64,000 nt of DNA from Liolophura sinensis (GCF_032854445.1 NC_088296.1:8220706-8284705); one strand, 5' to 3'; positions 14,601 through 24,566 are shown, counted from the first letter of the stretch. The notes: generated from the letters alone by a model not told the origin. A program made the numbers and translations.

Positions 14601-17600
14601 ATTGTCAGCATCCCGAAGACCCAAAAATGCAAAAGTCGGGTGGAAAATAAAGCCAGAGTTGACAATGAATACTTACCGTGATTGTTAAGTTAACACGTTT
14701 TTTAACAGTATGATAAAAGAATATAAATTAACTTCGTTATTTATATTTTTGTTGAGTATATATATGCACACCTCATGGAGAAGGACGAGTAGTCCCAAGG
14801 AACGTCAGACTGTGGAGTCAGGAAAACGGCCCTAAAATCGATCCCTCGAGCAGAGAGTAGGAGAAACTATATTAGCTTCAACTATTCTTATGTATATGCA
14901 TACTAATTTAGAAGAAACGGATGTGTTTCTTTCCGCAACGTCCACACTACTGCTTCAGGCGGTGAGGTTAATGAAAGTGGCAAAACAGTCGTCACACATG
15001 CGTCATAAGGCGTCGGAATAACACACAGGGCAGGATGGAAATCTGGCTACATTCGAAAAATTAATCTGTTAAGTTTTGTAGAACGTTTGTTATCTTAATG
15101 ATGCTAGAATGTATTCTCTTATTATAGCACATTATTCTGTAAAATTCAACACAATATTCTGTTAGTCTAATAGACACGTTGTGTTGAACTATTGGCATGC
15201 GTAACATTTAACAGAATAATCTGCTGTGAAACAGAACACATTCTAGCATCACTCAGTTAGCATACTTTCTGTAAAATTTAAGAGATTAATTGATAACAAG
15301 TTAGTATCAACGATAAAACATTACATGCGACATACCGAGTTCTTTGGAACTGGATGCTGTTGTTGTCTTTGATCCATCTGAAACAGGGCAAAAGTGAAGC
15401 TATATTGCGCCGTTTGAGACTCACAATCACTTGGTAACTGAAGATTTTCTACTGGTGCACATTTGTTCAGCTGATCGCCGATAACCAGGGTGCATCACTG
15501 AACTCAAATCGTAATAATTTGATCAAGCAAATAAATAAATTGCGCCTTGTAAATGTTTTCTTATTGATGACATTTTGGCATCTTCACAAAGTTCATTTGT
15601 AAAGAGTGAACATATTGAACTAGTGTTTTCAAGAGACATTTTATCATAAAACTATGCATTTTTAGATGTATGGTGAATTGAAAGCTCTTTTTTTTAATTA
15701 GTAAGTTATTAATTTAAAATTAGTTTATCTATTTCATCACTGCAAGACGATGCAAAAACAATTCAGCAGATTTTGTTTACCAGATGAGTATTTTCTGTTT
15801 ATACACTGCCGTTGAGGATTATTCAACGCACGAATCTCTTCCTTGGTCATTGGCCTTAAGTTCGGCTTACACCTGCAAACTCCGTCTACACAGACTTGCT
15901 CAGAGTTGAATTCACATCCGTCTCCACAAGCTTCTTCCAGTAAGCCTTTGCCTTTCGTCACGCAGTTTTTGTCGTCTGCCGCACGTACGTATCCCGGAGA
16001 ACACACGCATAGCTTTGCGGTCAGATGGCACATCACGAAGAACCCAGCACACCTTGTTATACACGGTTGGCTCAAATACATAGCTGGAATGACACATCAT
16101 GTTTATCATACTGCATACACAAACAGATCACATAAAACCGTATGTCCTTACAACGAGTGGGTGAGTGAGTGCTTGGGGTTTAACGTCGTACTCAACAATT
16201 TTTCAATCATATGACGACGACCTTACAACGAGCGGAGAAAAAGACAATACTTGCCTTAAGAATTTTGTATATACTATTGGTCTTACTCGGTTTTACTTTT
16301 GTTTTTCTCACCTCTTTCACAGACGGCCAAACTCTCGGACGCCACGTACCCTTCGATGCAGGTACACTGTTTTCTGCCCAGAACCTGAAGACAGGTGGCA
16401 TTGTCAGGACATTGGCTGTTGACGATGCAAGGTGACAAAATCTTGACAACGGCTCTTGTAGGTGTAACTGTAACCATCAATACTGAAGGCAAATTGTGAG
16501 AGCTGAGACATCGAAGTCATCAAAGGCTTTTCACATAAAAATGATTTACAAGTAAATGTATTCCACGCTAATCATGAAGGCAGCTTGTTCTATTCGTCTC
16601 AGGATTAATCGTTGAGCAGTGTGAAAGGGAGACAGGCAAAGTGTTCAATTTGAACACAAACTGTTATACACTATTACTTCAATACTTGTGCTCAAACCAA
16701 GTGTATTAGTAGATTTTGTACACCGAGGACTGTGGCGTAGTACAGTGTATATGTGATGATAGGGGAACATAACATGGGTTTGAATTTTCTTTTTAAAGGC
16801 TTGAGTGAGTTTAACGAGTTTTCCATTGTAATAGTACTCCTCATAGAGTGTCTGGTTCTTTTCGTTTTTTTCATCAACCCAGTTAACAACATATTTGAGA
16901 CCATAGATTCTACGGTGGCCTTTTCTAATCATTTATAATCATTGACATCATTTCACATTTTTACCACTGGACAAACACAAACTGATTATTGCGTGGAAAT
17001 GTGTATAGGCCTACATGTATAGCCATTACCATTGCTATCGGTCATTGCTATCGACCGGGTCCAAACAGACCACCGTAGAAGCCAGCATTTCTAAAGCTTT
17101 TTTACTCAGCTGAATGTAATTGAAAAGTCAAACTACTTTCTTGTATACACACAGAGCTATGAATGCATCCGAAGAAAGGGCCTCGAAACAAACTACTTCA
17201 GCCAAAACTGACACACACTTGTACGTGAGATCACATCACCGCAGAATCCTATCATCTAAATGCATTTTACTAGACTTAAAATAGCTCTAACAAAAAAAAA
17301 TAAAACTGCTTTCGTGGACAGTCTGTAACACTCTTTCATTTGACATCTACGGCAGGTTAGTCTTTCCTTTGCCATTGAAGCTTACAACCATTGTGCACCT
17401 GTCTTATTGATTAATTTTCATATGGGGCTTCTTTGTGTGGGGTAAATACTCCTGAAATGTTGTGTTGTGAAAAAAAAGGCAACTCAGAGGTGTATTTTAC
17501 CACAAGAACGGAAATAGAGAGTATAGGTCACACTGACCTAGGTGTACACAGACTGTGTTTTCCTGTGACAAGCCAAATGCACGTCGCTAAATTGCTGTCG

Positions 17601-18437
17601 ACGCTGAAGCATCATGGCGAAGTATGTGTTGTCGTGTATTCCTTATTAACCTGATTTGTATTTTACTGATCAAATGTGAACCTGGGAAATGTCATTGTAT
17701 GGGCAGAGCTTGCGTGTTTATTAGACGTATTAAGAAGAGAACAAAGATAAAACCATTCTTCCATTACCTCAAATGATATTAAACTGTGCTGTTTGGCTTA
17801 GGTGTGATTAAGAACTCGTAGTTCTAATTCACGCAAAGTTTCATTTTCTTTCCAAGTTACAAATCATCTAAGAAAGAGATTTTTGGATTATTTAATTGAC
17901 TTCGACTAACTTTGACTTAACGTTTTACATTGGTCTTCAAAAACGACGTTATCTACTCTGTAGCGCTATAAGGCGAAGTCATTTACTGACAAAAATACAA
18001 AACATCATTTACGGAAAATCATGAGCTGCAAAGTTTGACATGAATGACATGATCAGAGCATTTTAACCGTCTGGGCCAGCAAAGCGTCCACGTGTTTGTG
18101 CTTGCGTTTTGGTCTGTACTTTATTATTCTACAACTTAAACTCACAATTTGAACTTGAAAAGTTCAACCGCTTTTCATTACAGTAAAGAATGTATGACAC
18201 ACTGACTATCCGCTGTCGAGTTAACATTACAGGCTGCTGCGGAACTCGATTGTATAGGATGAATGAATTCATCAAGTCTTATGTTACATGCTAAAACAGG
18301 TCATTGATTTTACAAGATGTCTATATTTTTATGTGTGTCGAGCTGACGCTCCGTCAGTTACAAATCTGCACGTAAATCACATAAGGTAACTCACCTAGCA
18401 ACAACAGAAATGATGAGAAAAGACCAAAAACCGACAT
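2165..18437 (-). CDS. EGF-like/mucin-stalk single-pass receptor-like protein (8 exons, 524 aa)
   Basis: Predicted type I membrane protein; no named family recognised. Coding exons on the minus strand: 18,437-18,395; 16,482-16,312; 16,083-15,781; 15,377-15,336; 7,337-7,068; 4,980-4,858; 3,735-3,645; 2,696-2,165. Every junction has AG and GT ends. The first six junctions are phase 1 and the last is phase 2; the sum is 1,575 nt with one terminal stop. Layout: signal peptide (1-~25), EGF-like module (Cys 33,39,45,54,56,69), two further six-Cys modules (Cys 79-112 and 124-165), Ser/Thr/Pro stalk with repeated NxT sequons (187-276), Thr-rich juxtamembrane part (277-318), TM helix (~323-347), tail 348-524. 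The tail has YxxL at Y395, Y496 and Y520, YDSV at Y426, and NPSF at 463-466. The layout resembles phagocytic or adhesion receptors by analogy only. Intron 4 carries a Gypsy element. A decayed tandem paralog lies upstream. Confidence 0.8.
3455..3630 (-). repeat. Old, degraded SINE-A relic in intron 7
   Basis: Recognisable SINE-A blocks (gagaggaagccagcatgagt and ccacggaggc) with heavy divergence. A matching relic lies at 22,175-22,385 beside the paralogous TM exon, so this insertion predates the gene duplication. Confidence 0.6.
3645..3735 (-). CDS. Receptor gene 1, exon 7 (transmembrane helix)
   Basis: 91 nt, phase 1 in and phase 2 out, acceptor ttcttcag, donor CA|GTAAGT. Encodes the hydrophobic stretch LIIGLGVGLGSALLLAAIF and continuation (residues ~323-347). 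The Gly-zipper spacing G326/G328/G330/G332 may favour helix packing. The best-conserved exon in the paralog (22,418-22,511). Confidence 0.85.
4858..4980 (-). CDS. Receptor gene 1, exon 6 (Thr-rich juxtamembrane segment)
   Basis: 123 nt, phase 1-1, acceptor gtttcag, donor G|GTATG. Encodes residues 277-317, rich in Thr and Ser. The paralog exon at 23,962-24,075 is clearly related, with a 9-nt in-frame length difference. Confidence 0.75.
4981..7067. other. Intron 5 of receptor gene 1
   Basis: No gene seen. AT-rich, with short irregular repeats of aattaaacacatg type near 6,290-6,370. Parts near 5,300-5,750 resemble 24,310-25,000 in the second gene copy. Confidence 0.5.
7068..7337 (-). CDS. Receptor gene 1, exon 5 (mucin-like NxT repeat stalk)
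   Basis: 270 nt, phase 1-1, acceptor ctcctacag, donor G|GTAAAT. Encodes residues 187-276, built from about eight ~10-residue repeats of the form SSQANHTEPP (30-bp DNA unit). Seven copies keep an N-x-T sequon. Expected to be an extended, heavily glycosylated stalk. No counterpart was found in the decayed paralog. Confidence 0.75.
7915..7970 (+). repeat. SINE-A tail fragment
   Basis: Only the 3' end remains: ttacggcgtaaaacaccaat followed by an AAAT-type tail. Confidence 0.7.
8505..8671 (+). repeat. 5' LTR of the Gypsy element
   Basis: 167 bp, TGTAAC...TACA. Differs from the 3' LTR at about five positions (for example ctcgct/cttgct, gttggtaagg/gttgtcaagg), so the insertion is not brand new. 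Directly followed by tggtgtcagaag, a plausible tRNA primer-binding site because it begins TGG; the tRNA is not assigned. Confidence 0.92.
8944..9522 (+). CDS. Gag-like protein of the Gypsy element (192 aa, truncated)
   Basis: Starts with ATG after a ~270-bp leader. Has a capsid-like helical layout with a W-x2-W motif (HWRKWKEELTLY) and an LLGxxG-like string (KLFKYLIGPQGREIY). The stop at 9,520-9,522 falls before the zinc knuckles, which lie in another frame at 9,660-9,770, so gag is interrupted. Confidence 0.8.
   Translation: MAEAEIRVQQPAQHQALSMSILKPPRQLDMDTTILPDHWRKWKEELTLYMELVMSGKPEDLKLKLFKYLIGPQGREIYSTLEFDQAEQDRNLDDVLAVFDRHCDPKKNETVERYHFFTCNQESERFDKYLTNLRTLAATCNFGELHDSLIRDRIVCGISEIYLRERLLRETDLTRINAYTSAAHLKYPRNRA
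9660..9830 (+). pseudogene. Nucleocapsid zinc-knuckle segment, displaced frame
   Basis: Encodes a CNFC...C string then CNACHSKNHFSAMC, an exact C-x2-C-x4-H-x4-C knuckle. The frame differs from gag upstream and ends at a stop after SSEEEDFF (9,831-9,833). It overlaps the protease frame that begins nearby. Confidence 0.75.
9850..10392 (+). CDS. Aspartic protease segment of Pol
   Basis: Contains LDCGATCNVIP, the retropepsin active-site block with D-C-G-A in place of the usual D-S/T-G-A, and a later ILGSQAIQ block matching the usual ILG motif. The frame runs to the poly-C tract (16 C, 10,377-10,392), where the reading frame switches to that of the reverse transcriptase. Whether the run reflects a mutation or a sequencing-length error cannot be told. 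Confidence 0.8.
10393..13156 (+). pseudogene. Pol: reverse transcriptase, RNase H and integrase, broken by two stops
   Basis: One frame carries all three enzymes. RT: LRICIDPKDLNQA, STLDAKNGFWHVEL, CRLPFGISSAPEVF; the catalytic region reads IHDDILLYG where Y-x-D-D or A-D-D is usual. RNase H: from CEASDAGLGA to YLADTLSRA. Integrase: HHCC zinc finger near 11,920-12,040, DDE Asp in GSDVF and ISDNASYY. The residue 35 after the second Asp, where Glu is expected, is Lys (12,386-12,388). Stops at 10,736-10,738 (TGA) and 12,368-12,370 (TAG). A GPY/F-like basic C-terminal part follows at ~12,640-12,830. Not functional as it stands. Confidence 0.88.
13432..13598 (+). repeat. 3' LTR of the Gypsy element
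   Basis: 167 bp, same termini as the 5' LTR. Preceded by the purine-rich string taagggaga, the likely polypurine tract. Confidence 0.92.
13765..13925 (-). repeat. SINE family B-like fragment
   Basis: Contains gcttggggttttacatcgta and tttttcagtcatatgacgac, the tail part of the family seen complete at 36,167-36,512. Its inner part (gcgagtccatgccgcc) is shared with 56,250-56,425, so these two may form a separate subfamily. Confidence 0.6.
15100..15250. repeat. Imperfect inverted repeat (fold-back, MITE-like)
   Basis: Left arm starts gatgctagaatgtattct; the right arm is its near complement, ending acattctagcatc. Inner blocks (ttattctgtaaaattcaaca) are also inverted. A related but more decayed copy is at ~25,100-25,260 in the second gene copy, so it predates the duplication. 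Confidence 0.6.
15336..15377 (-). CDS. Receptor gene 1, exon 4 (short Ser/Thr linker)
   Basis: 42 nt, phase 1-1, acceptor gtttcag, donor G|GTATG. Encodes DGSKTTTASSSKEL. The corresponding positions in the paralog (25,329-25,372) have lost both splice dinucleotides, which helps define the true borders here. Confidence 0.65.
15781..16083 (-). CDS. Receptor gene 1, exon 3 (EGF-like modules 2 and 3)
   Basis: 303 nt, phase 1-1, acceptor attccag, donor G|GTAAAC. Encodes residues 72-172. Two six-cysteine sets: 79,83,90,97,99,112 and 124,128,136,141,143,165. The CVCSPGY and CRCKPNLRP strings are typical of EGF-like or EB-type modules; which of these subfamilies applies is uncertain. Confidence 0.8.
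16162..16232 (-). repeat. SINE family B tail fragment in intron 2
   Basis: Begins with gtgagtgagtgcttggggtt and continues acgtcgtactcaacaatttt and the catatgacgacg motif. Only the 3' end of the element remains. Confidence 0.7.
16312..16482 (-). CDS. Receptor gene 1, exon 2 (EGF-like module 1)
   Basis: 171 nt, phase 1-1, acceptor ccttcag, donor G|GTGAG. Encodes residues 15-71, with six cysteines spaced C-x5-C-x5-C-x8-C-x-C-x12-C, the EGF pattern, including CTCIEGY at Cys 4-5. The paralog exon at 26,218-26,388 has exactly the same length. Confidence 0.8.
16483..18394. other. Intron 1 of receptor gene 1; nothing recognised
   Basis: AT-rich with many stops on both strands. Parts near 17,740-17,820 resemble 26,660-26,740 in the second copy. 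No gene, RNA or intact repeat recognised. Confidence 0.5.
18395..18437 (-). CDS. Receptor gene 1, exon 1 (signal peptide start)
   Basis: Starts at ATG and encodes MSVFGLFSSFLLLL, then donor G|GTGAGT (phase 1). Joined to exon 2 the sequence continues hydrophobic (VLMV) and reaches a polar TPTRA stretch, a good secretory signal peptide. The start was chosen because it is the only ATG that places a signal peptide in phase with exon 2. Confidence 0.75.
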
Positions 18438-18587
18438 TCTATCTCAGGGCCTTACGACTGAGTACTCTTGCCGTTCCTTCCTGATATCGTGTAAAAAGCC
18501 TACATGTGGGTGCCTCATACAAAGTTAGCTAGACTACACACAAAATGCATTGCATATACATGACTACACCGCCAACATATATACGTC

Positions 18588-18595
18588 TATATATG
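18588..18595 (-). promoter_or_regulatory. Possible TATA element upstream of receptor gene 1
   Basis: On the minus strand a tatatat-type string lies about 150 bp before the exon 1 ATG. A TATA role is only a guess from position and composition; AT-rich strings are common here. Confidence 0.25.
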
Positions 18596-18801
18596 TCACA
18601 GGCATGTAAGATTCACTGCTTTTGTTGTGGTAATATCTTTATTCTATTCACAAAAGGCTTAAACATTGTTTATATAGATTCACGTGAACAGAGGCCAATG
18701 TCGAGATTCTAAGCCACTTCGTGCAGCTTCGGCTGTTTGGGCCGAACATAGAAGTTATCGTGTATTATTGAGTCTGCATAAACGATAAATGTTTATCATT
18801 A

Positions 18802-19345
18802 CCATGCGTGTCTTGGCCAGGTTGCCAGTTACCATGGGTACATGTATGACTTTGGCCGGGTTACAAGTTAACATGGGTACATGTACACCTTGGTCAAGTT
18901 GCGAGTTAACATGGGACATGTACGACATAATCAGTGTGCGAGGTAACATGGGTACATGTATGATTTAGCCAGGGTAGCAGTTAACATGGGTACATGTACG
19001 ACTTAGTCAGGTTACAAGTTGACATGGGTACATGTCTGACTTGGTCAGGGTACCAGTTAACATGGGTACAAGTACGACTTAGTCAGGTTACGAGTTAACA
19101 TGGTTACATATACGACTTGACCAGGGTACGAGGTAACATGGATACATATATGGCTTTGTCAGGTTACAAGTTAACCTTGGTACATGTATGACTTCTTCAG
19201 AGTACGAGTTAGCATTGCTACATGTACCACTTCGTTAGGTTACGAGTTAACATGACTACATGTTCGACTTAATCATGGTAGCAGTTAACATGGGTACATG
19301 TATGACTTGGTGTGGGTACGAGTTAACATTGCTACCTGTATCCTT
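18802..19345. repeat. 38-bp satellite array, second block
   Basis: About 14 copies of the unit seen at 1-535. It is followed at 19,356 by a block starting with a gacagggcacccgtt string and running to ~19,700, which is related to 536-1,760. Confidence 0.9.
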
Positions 19346-19699
19346 TGGACAGGGCACCCGTTATGGCTTCCGTGGCTTATCATTCCATAAATAACCAAAG
19401 ACATCATAAAAATGACAGGCCTTTTACAATTAGACGAGGTGTACGATGCCTTTAATTTTCATTTGCCTCTTGTAGGATACACTCCATTATACACACATAC
19501 GTGTATGGTAAAAACTCAGTTAGCCATGCATTAAACAGCTGACGGGCTCTGCTTTCCTCAAGATACGAGAGAGGCAGCGCTTCAATATAACGCCATTGCC
19601 AATTGTCTTTCCGAGAAAACACCCTCGTAATATTACACATCATATACTCTACATCGTAATAATTGTAGTTCAACTGGAGGCCGGCTTATATTTGTAACA

Positions 19700-19985
19700 T
19701 GTAACGCCTTAACATTGGTACATGTACGACTTGGCAAGATTACAAGTTAACATGGGTACATGTACGACTTGGTCAGGTTAAAAGTTAACATGGGTACATG
19801 TACGGCTTGGCCAGGGTACGGGCTACTATGACTTCTTGAACATTGTACCACAGGGTAAGGGTATGTGTTAACATGGAAATATTTTTTTACCTGTTCGGCT
19901 TGGTCAGGGTACGAGTTGACATGCATACACGCATGACTTGGTCAGGGTACGTGTTAACATGGGTACAAGTATAACTTGCTAGGCA
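19700..19985. repeat. 38-bp satellite array, third block
   Basis: Seven or so further copies, diverged. Followed at 19,980-20,330 by another copy of the ~350-bp non-satellite block. Satellite plus block therefore forms a compound repeat present at least three times. Confidence 0.85.
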
Positions 19986-20330
19986 TCCGTTAAGGCTTCC
20001 TTGGCTTATCATTCCATAAACAACCAAAAACATCCTAAAAGTGACAGGCCTTTTACAATTATATGAGGTGCCTTTAATTTTATTTGTCTCTTGGAGGATA
20101 TACTCCATTATATGCACATAAGTGTATTGTAAAAACCCTGACAGCCATCCATTCAATTGCGGACGGGCCCTATTTTACTTAAGATACGAGGGAGGCTGCG
20201 TCCCAATATGACGCCAATCCCAATTGTTTTGTCGAAAAAACACCCTCAAAATATTACACGTCGTATACTGTGTATTGTAATAAGTGTCGTTTAGCTGGAG
20301 GCCTGTTCATATTTTTAGCATGTAACGTAT

Positions 20331-22417
20331 ATTTGTCAATAAGCTGGCTGATGAGTTGACTAAAAGAGCTCTTCTGTAACCTGATATAATGCCAGCTGTC
20401 CCCACATCGTTGAAAGAGGTAATCAGTTCAATAAAGCAGATGTTTACAGATATCTGTTAAAAGGAATGGGATAATTTCGACGAAGAGAGGTTTCTCCATG
20501 AACGTAACCCATCTGTCATTTTATGGTATGACCAATGGCCTAATCGTCGTTAGGACGAAACACTATTATATCGACTGCTATCTGGTCATCTACCAACTTA
20601 CACTTATTCACACACGGTCTCACTACACAGGGATTTGCGAGTAGTGTTTTGTCGAGGACTCTATCCTTCATCTTAATTTTCGTTTCCTACGTCACACGTA
20701 CCGCTGACATTTGTTGTGGACAGAACTACGCCCCCTCGGCATCCGACATTTTAATGAAGTAAAGGGTTGGGCTCTATGAAAAATAATTATACTGTATTTC
20801 AGGGTTTTGCCAATTTCCTAACTGGATACCATACATTCTAGTTGGTCTGAAGAAATGACATTAATGATTAAGGCCAATTAATCCATTGAATTGCAGATAT
20901 TTTTGATGAAATGAAATTTTATTTCAAATTAAGATAAATAACTCCAAGCGCTGTCTGGCGTGTCCATTGAGGCGAATAACACCATTACAAATTACAAATC
21001 AACACCCCGATGCCGTAATATTATCCCGAAAACGATTACAGCGACGATGAGTCCTGTGCAAAAAAAAAACGTACAGTGTGAGTGTGAGTTTTCCATGTAA
21101 TCGGAATGCGGTTATTGTTTCTCTCACACATTAGTTCGATACCAGAAACGGGGATAATCGAATGACACTGGCTGAGTTTGTCCAGATTTAGTCGAGATAA
21201 AGGGCTAAACGCTACAGCCTGACGAAATTCCAACAAGATTCCAAAGTTAAGCTGAGAATTTGGTTGTTATCTCGAGCCCATGTAATAATACTACAGCTCA
21301 GTTGGCTAGCGCACTAGCGCAGTGTAATGACTCAGAAGTCTTTCACCAATGCGATCGCTGTGAGTTCAAGTCCAGCTCATGCTGGCTTCCTCTTCGGCTG
21401 TACGTGGGAAGGTCTGCCAGCATCCTGCGGATGGTCGTGGGTTTCCCCCGGTATCTGCCCGGTTTCTTCCCACCATAATGCAGGCCGCCATCGTATAAGT
21501 GAAATATTCTTGAGTACGGCGTAAAACACCAATCAAATAAATAAATAAATAAATAATATTGCTTTGTCGAGGGATCATAAATCTAGCGTACTTTCTGGAG
21601 GTGAGACTTGGTTACCGCTATATTTAGTCACCTTTACAACAGCCTTAAGAAGTTAAATGTAGAAAACCATCTAGTGACTACTACCAAAGCAACAGAAAAT
21701 GCCCTACTGAGCACAGTTTCAAGTCAAATGTTGTGTCTGCTAATGGCGCAGACTGTCTCTAAGATATCTACTTTGATATCGAGATTCTGACTATGTTCAT
21801 AATTTAAAGGAATTGTAATTAAGGCGAGACACTTTGGTATACATTTTTTGTTGTACCAATTCCATTGACACATTTGTTTTAGACAGACAGAGAAACAGAG
21901 GGAAAACAAAAACATCTGCACACGATGACAAAAACATAACTTCCTTGGCAGAGGTGAAAAGGTGACGTCCAATTTCCTATAGGCTATGGGCGCTTGTTAT
22001 TTAGTCATAATTTCAAAAGTAAAGGCAATGCATAAGAGCATTTCACGGCAAGATAGCATAGCCGATGTAGCATTTCTACAATTTGTCCTCGTCCTGAGAT
22101 TCGATATGTTTTCCTACGAATGCATGTGCACTGAAAAGAGGTTACACCCTGACATTGAAGATGGACGTCCATTGGTGTTTTACGCCGCACTCATATAACG
22201 TTAGCCACCTTTATGATTGGAGGAAATACGGAGGAGGGGGGTGGAGAGTACAATCCTCCATAGTTTGCCTCAACACCTGTCCATGTACGGTCAAAGAGGA
22301 AGCCAGCATGTGCCGGACATGAACTCACACCGACAGCTATTGTGCGGTCCTGGGTTGTTCCTCCTCGACCACGTGGGATCCCACTTAGCGTTTGATATCT
22401 TACTTAATTTTACTTAC
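20331..22417. other. Region downstream of the copy 2 TM exon
   Basis: 21,070-21,290 and 21,560-22,200 are clearly related to 2,800-3,450 of copy 1, interrupted by the SINE at 21,288-21,556. No counterpart of the copy 1 cytoplasmic exon was found. A possible short terminal exon at 20,999-21,053 is discussed as a finding. Confidence 0.6.
21288..21556 (+). repeat. tRNA-derived SINE-A, full length
   Basis: tRNA-like head with A box (agctcagttggctagcgc) and B box (gagttcaagtcc), conserved core, then gagtacggcgtaaaacacca and an (AAAT)n tail. Absent at the matching place in copy 1 (~3,020), so it inserted after duplication. Confidence 0.88.
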
Positions 22418-22511
22418 TGAATGAACAGAACAGATGCAAGTATTGCAGCGAAGAGGAGGGCTGACCCAAGTCCAATCCCAAGGCCAACGATCAGCTCTCT
22501 GGAATTTGATT
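22418..22511 (-). pseudogene. Copy 2, transmembrane exon
   Basis: 94 nt, phase 1 in and phase 2 out like copy 1, with intact acceptor ccttcag and donor CA|GTAAGT. Encodes LIVGLGIGLGSALLFAAIL and continuation, a good TM helix with the Gly-zipper kept. Confidence 0.7.
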
Positions 22512-23961
22512 CTGAAGGACAGAAGATGAGAGACATTAGATGTTGTAGGTTCATTTAAAAATTGACAAAGGCAAAATAAACAGCCATATCTATAGCTGTG
22601 TGAGTTTATTACATTGTGTTTCTGGAAGTCTGCAAAAAGTAAACTTTAAACGCCTTCAGTCTGAAAGGAAAACATGCTAACTTTGCACATTTTTTAGCAT
22701 CAAAGATCTGGGTGAAAAACGCTATATGTACTTTCTGTTAGTAGGAAACGATTATTTATACTGTAAAGTACTGGTTTTGTCCAGGAAAAACTTCTAATGG
22801 ATACCTACTAAGATATTTTTAATATTTTGGATATTTCAATTCTTTATACGCTCATGCAGTTTGATTTTACTTTAAGAGCCATGGTCGAAAATACGCGATG
22901 TGAAAAAAAGAAAAAAACAAGCAAAAAAAGAGAGCATGAAGGACAAATCTACAGACTTAGAGGTGCAGCTAGGGCTGGGCTCGTATTTATCACACAACTA
23001 AGGACGTAAAATGTAAATTGCAAGTACTTAAAAAAGCCAAACTCGGAGCACAAAGGAACTTAAAATTATGGCTATCACATTGTTCTGTAGTAAATAAAAA
23101 TCAGTGTACAAAAAAAAATAGAAAAATTTGAAATTGAATTTTTACTCAGTTAATGAATTGCAAGAGCTTAACCCGCCAAAATCGAAGCAATAAAGAACTT
23201 AAACCTATGGTTAGTACATTTTTCCGCAGAAAAGAATCAGTGTGCACATTTTGAGCTGTCTAGAGCGAAAATGTCTAAATTGTAGCTGTGTTTAAATTTT
23301 TACTTGAGTCTTTAAGGCGTTCAATAAACATCGGGATAGGAATCAATTCTGCGTCCATAATGGTGATGATACGACGACCTACCTCGAGAGCAACGAATTA
23401 GTTCACTAAGGCGGGAGGAGAATATTTTGATAAAACTAAGACATTGATGTTTTCCTGGATGTTTGAGATGAAACCTTTACACTTAGGAGATGTAATTCTG
23501 AGAGGGAAAATAAACAGCTAGATACGTAAAACTCTCAGAACAGACTAATTACTTACATTTTGCATCCATGTCAGCGGTACATGTACATGCATTTATGGGT
23601 ATTTCAAATACGTAACAGTCTTCATGCACCCAGGCTCCCCATGAGTGTATTAGCTAATACCAGTTTTAAGTCAGGTCATATATGTGGAATTTTTCAACAA
23701 AACTCAATAGCTAACAATTGTATTTCGACCAAGTACAGTTAAAGACAAATCTGAACAATCACGCATTGTTCTATTTGTACTATTGAGTACAGCGTACCAC
23801 ACATGTCAGATAAATCAGTCAATCAATAATTCAATAAATAAATCAATAAATTAAAAAATCATTGAGTAAATCAGAACAGATCAATCGTAAAGCACGGGAA
23901 TAAGTATAGCAGGGCGCACCAACAGACCAGTGAGGGTGAATAAGAAAACGTGATAACATAC

Positions 23962-24075
23962 CGATTTCATTGGTACTGGAGGTTGTATTTGTAAGTGCTG
24001 ATGGTATCACAGAAAATGATGTTTTAAAAACGCCTACACTTGTCGTAGCTGATGTCCGTGGCAGCGTTCGTCTAC
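23962..24075 (-). pseudogene. Copy 2, Thr-rich juxtamembrane exon
   Basis: 114 nt, phase 1-1, both splice ends intact, frame open. Shares the TSATT, KTS and VIPS blocks with exon 6 of copy 1. A 20-base G run lies just upstream in the transcript sense (24,211-24,230). Confidence 0.65.
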
Positions 24076-24210
24076 CTGAAACGGGTCAAACTCTTGTGTC
24101 TCAAGTTCTGTTTACTTTGATCATAATGCCAAATACTACATTACTGACCAGCAATGGCAGATGCCATGTGGTTGATGTTTGACAATTGGGCTCTTTTTCG
24201 CCTAAATTCA

Positions 24211-24239
24211 GGGGGGGGGGGGGGGGGGGGTGGGGGGGG
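24211..24239. repeat. Poly-G tract
   Basis: Twenty G, one T, eight G. Prone to length slippage and G-quadruplex formation; assembly length is uncertain here. Confidence 0.9.
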
Positions 24240-24566
24240 CATTACATATTACATACCACACAATTCTTTAAAAATAGTTCGATAAAACATTGTGAAAATC
24301 TTTGACTCATGTGAACAAAAAAGAATACAGTCCATTATTGTGTTGTGACGACCTTTGCTTCTTATCGAAAATGTCAGCATTCAAAACTGTTCATTTATCG
24401 AAATAGTTGGTTCCAAAACTGTGACCAATATCTACGTCATGTCTCCATGACAACTGAAACCACGCAATGACTTGCCGGGTGCAAGTGGCAGCAATTTGGA
24501 AAATCATACTGAACTAAATGTTCAAATTGAGGGTTTTAACGTTAACAATTCACCTGACAACGTATT

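Noticed and set aside
22827-23009. Lys-rich plus-strand frame
   Set aside because: Arises from A-rich low-complexity sequence; no conservation in the matching part of gene copy 1.
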